From HXMU1420-13 sp965229525 (lineage in GTDB: Bacteria; Bacteroidota; Rhodothermia; Balneolales; Balneolaceae), in NCBI GenBank assembly GCA_965229525.1, contig OZ245886.1, forward strand, positions 2,046,001-2,110,000: a stretch of 64,000 bases of DNA. Direction: 5' to 3'. Below, one piece after another: positions 60,649-64,000 of the stretch. A program made the translations under genes and the position numbers. The notes beneath the pieces were generated by a model. The model was given only the letters and a program-made list of their open reading frames with translations. It was not told the origin of the DNA and searched no databases. Numbering within the stretch: the stretch's first letter is position 1; each line of letters begins with the position of its first letter.

Positions 60649-61583
60649 GAGCCGCCTCCGTTTATTTTTTCAGCTATTCGAAGTTTAGCGCTTCGTGCAG
60701 CTGGATTTTGGGCAACTTCGTGTGGGGAAGGGGTAATCACCTGACGATTAATCAGGCGAAATGGGGACAAATCGTTGCCATAAAAATCTTTTTCGATTTT
60801 ACCGGTAAAATTACCGGATTTTAAAAAACGTTTTACCAAACGATCTTCTAATGAGTGGTAGGACATAATAACCAGTCTGCCCCCCACTTTAAGAACCTCA
60901 AGTGATTGCGAGAGTACATCTTTCAGCACTTCTAGTTCCTGATTAACTTCAATTCTAATTGCCTGGAAAACGCGTGCTAACGTTTTCACAAGAAACTTTT
61001 GATTAACTACCTCTGCAATTACAGTTCGAAGTTCACCAGTAGTTTCAATAGGTCTTGAATTGATGATTGCTTGCGCAATTTTTCTGCTTGCTTTCTCTTC
61101 GCCGTAATGGAAAATTATGTCTCTAAGCTCTTCGTACTCATAGTTATTTACAACTTCATAAGCTGTCATTCGAGTCATGTTTCCCATTCTCATGTCCAAA
61201 GGGCCATCTTCCTGGAAACTAAATCCGCGTTCTCCTTCTTTAATCTGATGGGTTGAAACTCCTAAATCCAAAAGGATTCCGGCTACCTGACCATGGTTGA
61301 GGGGAGGTAGAAGAGTAGTCAGGTATCCGAAATTTCCTTTTAAAATTGAAAATCTTTCATCGTCGCCGATATAAGCAGTTGCTGCTGCAATAGCTTCATC
61401 ATCCTGATCGATGGAGAAAAGGCGACCTTTTGATTCAAGGTGATTTAAAATTTCTTTTGAATGACCGCCTCCACCAAGGGTACCATCAATATAAATACCA
61501 TTGGTATCTGTTATGAGTCCTTCTATACACTCCGTTAGCATAACTGGTATATGCTGATGATATTGGGTCATATTACTCAGCAT
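60645..61583 (-). CDS. rsmH: 16S rRNA (cytosine-1402-N4)-methyltransferase
   Basis: 312 residues. RsmH (MraW) methylates C1402 of 16S rRNA using S-adenosylmethionine. HIPVMLTECIEGL and YIDGTLGGGGHSKEIL are the N-terminal and SAM-binding signatures; DLGVSTHQIKEGERGFSF is also conserved. Two starts are possible: ATG 61583 overlaps the mraZ stop, and ATG 61571 (MTQYHQHIPVML) begins two bases after it. Confidence 0.95.
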   Translation of the reverse strand: MLSNMTQYHQHIPVMLTECIEGLITDTNGIYIDGTLGGGGHSKEILNHLESKGRLFSIDQDDEAIAAATAYIGDDERFSILKGNFGYLTTLLPPLNHGQVAGILLDLGVSTHQIKEGERGFSFQEDGPLDMRMGNMTRMTAYEVVNNYEYEELRDIIFHYGEEKASRKIAQAIINSRPIETTGELRTVIAEVVNQKFLVKTLARVFQAIRIEVNQELEVLKDVLSQSLEVLKVGGRLVIMSYHSLEDRLVKRFLKSGNFTGKIEKDFYGNDLSPFRLINRQVITPSPHEVAQNPAARSAKLRIAEKINGGGS

Positions 61584-62040
61584 CGGAAGTAGTTCCGCCT
61601 CCCATTACAGCTTCAAAAATTTCCTCAAATGCACCTGCATCGAGATTATCATCTGCTTCTTGCAGTTTTTCTGGGGACCAGATTTCGATGTATTGCCCCA
61701 TTCCAATGAATACAGCTTTTGAGCTGATTTCTGCGAATGTGCAATGATCAGTGGGGATTGCAAGACGATTTTGCTTATCTAGATTAATGTCTTCGGCAAA
61801 ACGGAGGAAGTTTCTCTTAGCAATTCGGCCAGCGCGGGTAAAATTATTGGCCTGATTGAGAGCGTTTTCGACATTAATCCATTCATTTTCTGGGTATAAA
61901 TAAAGACAAGTCTCGATTCCGCGAACTACTACAAAGCGATCCTGAGCGGCAGGATTGACCATTTTCCGAAGCTTTGCCGGAAAAGATATACGACCTTTTT
62001 CGTCGATACTATGCTCGTATTGGCCTTTAAAACTATGCAC
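61573..62040 (-). CDS. mraZ: MraZ, transcriptional regulator of the division/cell-wall cluster
   Basis: 155 residues. Two SpoVT/AbrB-type half-domains are seen: FKGQYEHSIDEKGRISFPAK and, at about 80-120, KQNRLAIPTDHCTFAEIS. MraZ binds tandem TGGGN boxes and represses the dcw promoter in other bacteria. Three matching boxes lie 50-78 bases upstream here. Residues ~120-155 form an acidic tail. It heads the operon and overlaps rsmH. Confidence 0.93.
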   Translation of the reverse strand: MHSFKGQYEHSIDEKGRISFPAKLRKMVNPAAQDRFVVVRGIETCLYLYPENEWINVENALNQANNFTRAGRIAKRNFLRFAEDINLDKQNRLAIPTDHCTFAEISSKAVFIGMGQYIEIWSPEKLQEADDNLDAGAFEEIFEAVMGGGTTSDAE

Positions 62041-62090
62041 GATACCCGCGGAATGGATGATTGATTGCTAAAACGATCCGTGGTTGAAAA

Positions 62091-62118
62091 GTCCCCACTT
62101 TCTCCCACATCACTCCAC
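62091..62118 (-). promoter_or_regulatory. MraZ operator: three boxes with 10-bp spacing
   Basis: On the minus strand GTGGAGTG, GTGGGAGA and GTGGGGAC begin at 62118, 62108 and 62098, exactly 10 bp apart. This matches the known MraZ site of TGGGN repeats spaced five bases, with the first box imperfect (TGGAG). It lies 50-78 bases upstream of the mraZ ATG, where autoregulation is expected. Confidence 0.82.
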
Positions 62119-62284
62119 AATGTACCCTTATTTGCCATAATCTGTCAAATAAAATCCACTTGTTGGATTAAAAAAAATCCTAAACTCTAATGTAAAAGGT
62201 GTTTGAAGTCAGGAATAAAGCACTGAAAGCTGAAACGACGTAACAAGTTGTGGTTTAGTAAAAAGAACTAAACCTAGTACACTT

Positions 62285-63331
62285 TTAAGCAGATAGGCGA
62301 GAAGAAGTTACATTTCGAAATGACTTAAGAGCATTATTTATTTGCTCGAACTCGATGAGAAAAGCGTCATGGCCGTATTTAGATTTTATCTCTCTAAAAG
62401 TTGATGTAGAAATCAACTCGGCTAATTCTATTTGTTCATTTATTGGGTATAGGATATCGGAATCAATGCCAATGATTAGTACTGGTATTTGAATTCTTGA
62501 CAGAACGGATTTAGCAGTTCCTCGTCCTCGGGCCACATCATGGGAGTCCATCGCTTTGGATAGTGTGATGTAAGAGTTTGCATCAAATCGATCGATAAGC
62601 TTCTCTCCTTGATAATTCAAATAGGATTCAACCTCAAAAATATTCTTTTGGATATTCCAATTTCGGCCAAATTTCTGGGCATAATTTTGTGGGCTTCGAT
62701 AGGTAATCATTGCCATACTTCTGGCTGCTGCTAGTCCATCAACAGGTGGAGCATCATCAGAATAAAAACCGCCATTCCATTTCGAGTCGGCTTTAATTGC
62801 ATTTCTTTGTGCCTGACTAATTCCAATGGCCCAGGCCGAATGCGATTTACCCATAGCCATAAAACAGGCTGATTTTATTCGTGTATCCATTAAACAAAAC
62901 TCAAGGGCAACCATCCCGCCCATTGAGCCACCAATTATTAGTTCAATTTCTTGAATTCCAAGTTTATCTAGCAATTGTTGTTCTAAACGAACAATATCAC
63001 GGATCGTTAAATCCGGAAAATCAGCTCGATATTTTTCTCCAGATTGAGGATCGATAGAAGTTGGTCCAACTGACCCGTAACAACTTCCGGGATGATTGAT
63101 ACAAATAACGAAATGCTGCTCTAAATCAATGATACCTCTATCATGAAATAACCCTGAAAACCAATCCTGAGCATCGGCGTTTCCGGTTAAAGCATGAGAG
63201 ATTATAATCACATTACTCTTATCGGCATTAAGTGATCCCCAAGTTTGGTAAACTAGATGAGGCTTGAAGATTAGTTTACCTGACTCAGTAACAAAATCTT
63301 CCTCAGATGTATATGTAAAAATTTCGGTCAT
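62285..63331 (-). CDS. metX: Homoserine O-acyltransferase (MetX family)
   Basis: 348 residues. It activates homoserine in methionine synthesis. Motifs are PHLVYQTWGSLNADKSNVII, SHALTGNADAQDW and the nucleophile elbow GGSMGGMVALEF with the catalytic Ser; GHDAFLIEFEQ has the catalytic His. Acetyl and succinyl specificity are hard to separate by eye; the adjacent MetY-type gene favours O-acetylhomoserine. It lies 70 bases after metY. Confidence 0.93.
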   Translation of the reverse strand: MTEIFTYTSEEDFVTESGKLIFKPHLVYQTWGSLNADKSNVIIISHALTGNADAQDWFSGLFHDRGIIDLEQHFVICINHPGSCYGSVGPTSIDPQSGEKYRADFPDLTIRDIVRLEQQLLDKLGIQEIELIIGGSMGGMVALEFCLMDTRIKSACFMAMGKSHSAWAIGISQAQRNAIKADSKWNGGFYSDDAPPVDGLAAARSMAMITYRSPQNYAQKFGRNWNIQKNIFEVESYLNYQGEKLIDRFDANSYITLSKAMDSHDVARGRGTAKSVLSRIQIPVLIIGIDSDILYPINEQIELAELISTSTFREIKSKYGHDAFLIEFEQINNALKSFRNVTSSRLSA

Positions 63332-63401
63332 ATAGTAAAATCTAGAAGTTTGGAAGGATCATGTATCAATCCAACCAAACTTCTTCGATAAGTGAGATTA
63401 A

Positions 63402-64000
63402 TTATGCTACTGTTTCAGAAATCGATTGAAATGCTAATTCAAAGTCTTCGATAATATCATCGATGTGTTCGATTCCTACAGAAACTCTAATCAAGTCAGG
63501 TTTAACACCACTTGCTGCTTGTTCAGCTTCAGAAAGCTGCTGATGCGTTGTTGAAGCGGGATGGATAACCAGCGTTTTAGCATCGCCAACATTCGCTAAA
63601 TGGCTAGCAAGTTTTACATTGTTAATGAAATCTTTGGCCGCATCATACCCGCCCTTAACGCCGAACGTAAGTACAGATCCAAAATGATCGGGAGTAAAGT
63701 ATTTTTTTGCTCGTTCGTGATCGGGGTGTTCTTCTAATCCCGTAAAGTTCACCCAATCAACATCTTCATGATTCTTTAAAAATGATGCTAATTTTAGGGC
63801 GTTTGAGTTATGACGTTCAACTCGTAACGAAAGAGTTTCCAATCCTTGCAGCAATAAAAAGCTATTAAAAGGTGATTGTGATGATCCAAAATCACGTAAA
63901 CCTTCAACTCTAGCGCGAATAGCAAAAGCAATATTTCCAAAGGGGCCATCGGTACCAAAAACTTCCCAGAAATTAAGCCCATGATATCCTGGAGATGGCT
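63402..64000 (-). CDS. metY: O-acetylhomoserine sulfhydrylase (PLP-dependent), 5'-truncated by window edge
   Basis: The frame is open from the window edge to the TAA at 63402, without interruption. About 199 C-terminal residues are visible, beginning PSPGYHGLNFWEVFG, then FAIRARVEGLRDFGSSQSP and LLLQGLETLSLRVERHN, which are signatures of the Cys/Met-metabolism PLP family of O-acetylhomoserine type. The terminal SVGIEHIDDIIEDFELAF is also conserved. The catalytic lysine lies outside the window. With metX downstream on the same strand, it forms a direct-sulfhydrylation methionine pair. Confidence 0.93.
   Translation of the reverse strand, partial: PSPGYHGLNFWEVFGTDGPFGNIAFAIRARVEGLRDFGSSQSPFNSFLLLQGLETLSLRVERHNSNALKLASFLKNHEDVDWVNFTGLEEHPDHERAKKYFTPDHFGSVLTFGVKGGYDAAKDFINNVKLASHLANVGDAKTLVIHPASTTHQQLSEAEQAASGVKPDLIRVSVGIEHIDDIIEDFELAFQSISETVA

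Noticed and set aside
1..64000. CRISPR arrays, tRNA/rRNA genes, insertion sequences, prophage genes
   Set aside because: I looked for regular spaced repeats, cloverleaf-like tracts and transposase or phage signatures and found none that I can support.

Overview
The window reads as a chromosomal segment of a Gram-negative Bacteroidota/Rhodothermota-type bacterium, most likely a member of the Balneolales. The grounds are: three secreted proteins with a type A type IX secretion (T9SS) C-terminal domain carrying the NYPNPFNPS(T/S) signature; many signal-peptide or lipobox proteins; DUF5916-like, DUF5117-like and VPS10/sortilin-like giant envelope proteins; several TTG starts; and a compact mraZ-to-ftsZ division cluster without murF, murB or ddl. 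This assignment is inference, because no rRNA gene is present. Base composition looks uniform and moderately AT-rich. I see no tRNA, rRNA, CRISPR array, insertion sequence or prophage.

Layout. 1-4827 (+): a carboxylate-amine ligase with CBS domains (cut by the window edge), an AstE-type deacylase, scpB, rluB and an alpha/beta hydrolase. 4896-7490 (-): a T9SS metalloprotease with an aberrant C-terminus and a lipoprotein, separated by a large inverted-repeat element. 7786-14502 (+): a DUF5117-like metalloprotease lipoprotein, a VPS10-like propeller protein and a sterol desaturase-family enzyme. 14704-17341: an alcohol dehydrogenase/hydrolase pair divergent from a TetR regulator with a clear candidate operator. 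17361-27676: mostly minus-strand envelope and transport genes (DUF5916-like, SSS symporter plus a 38-residue membrane protein, WbqC-like, NhaC, NRDE), with gltX on the plus strand. 27766-31523 (+): a membrane SpoIIE-type phosphatase, a thioredoxin-fold protein and an MntR/DtxR-type regulator, meeting tail-to-tail the feoA/feoB operon (31524-34038, -), in which FeoB is split into two genes. 34128-37456 (-): a four-gene envelope thiol-redox cluster. 37565-46596: a TolB-like lipoprotein, an SGNH hydrolase, a CMD protein, a LuxR regulator, a secreted beta-helix/T9SS pair, an acyltransferase and a GT4 glycosyltransferase. 46778-62040 (-): mraZ-rsmH-ftsL-ftsI-murE-mraY-murD-ftsW-murG-murC-ftsQ-ftsA-ftsZ. 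62285-64000 (-): metX and the 3' part of metY.

How the genes work together. The division cluster makes lipid II (MurE, MraY, MurD, MurG, MurC), moves and polymerises peptidoglycan (FtsW, FtsI) and assembles the divisome (FtsL, FtsQ, FtsA, FtsZ). It is preceded by three 10-bp-periodic boxes matching the MraZ operator pattern. The iron region couples ferrous uptake to a DtxR-family regulator, with a strong palindromic operator just upstream of feoA. The thiol cluster places one redoxin domain in two envelope locations, as a lipoprotein and as a T9SS cargo. Recurrent small palindromes in the gaps (14.6, 20.2, 40.7 and 49.5 kb) look like dispersed intergenic repeats.
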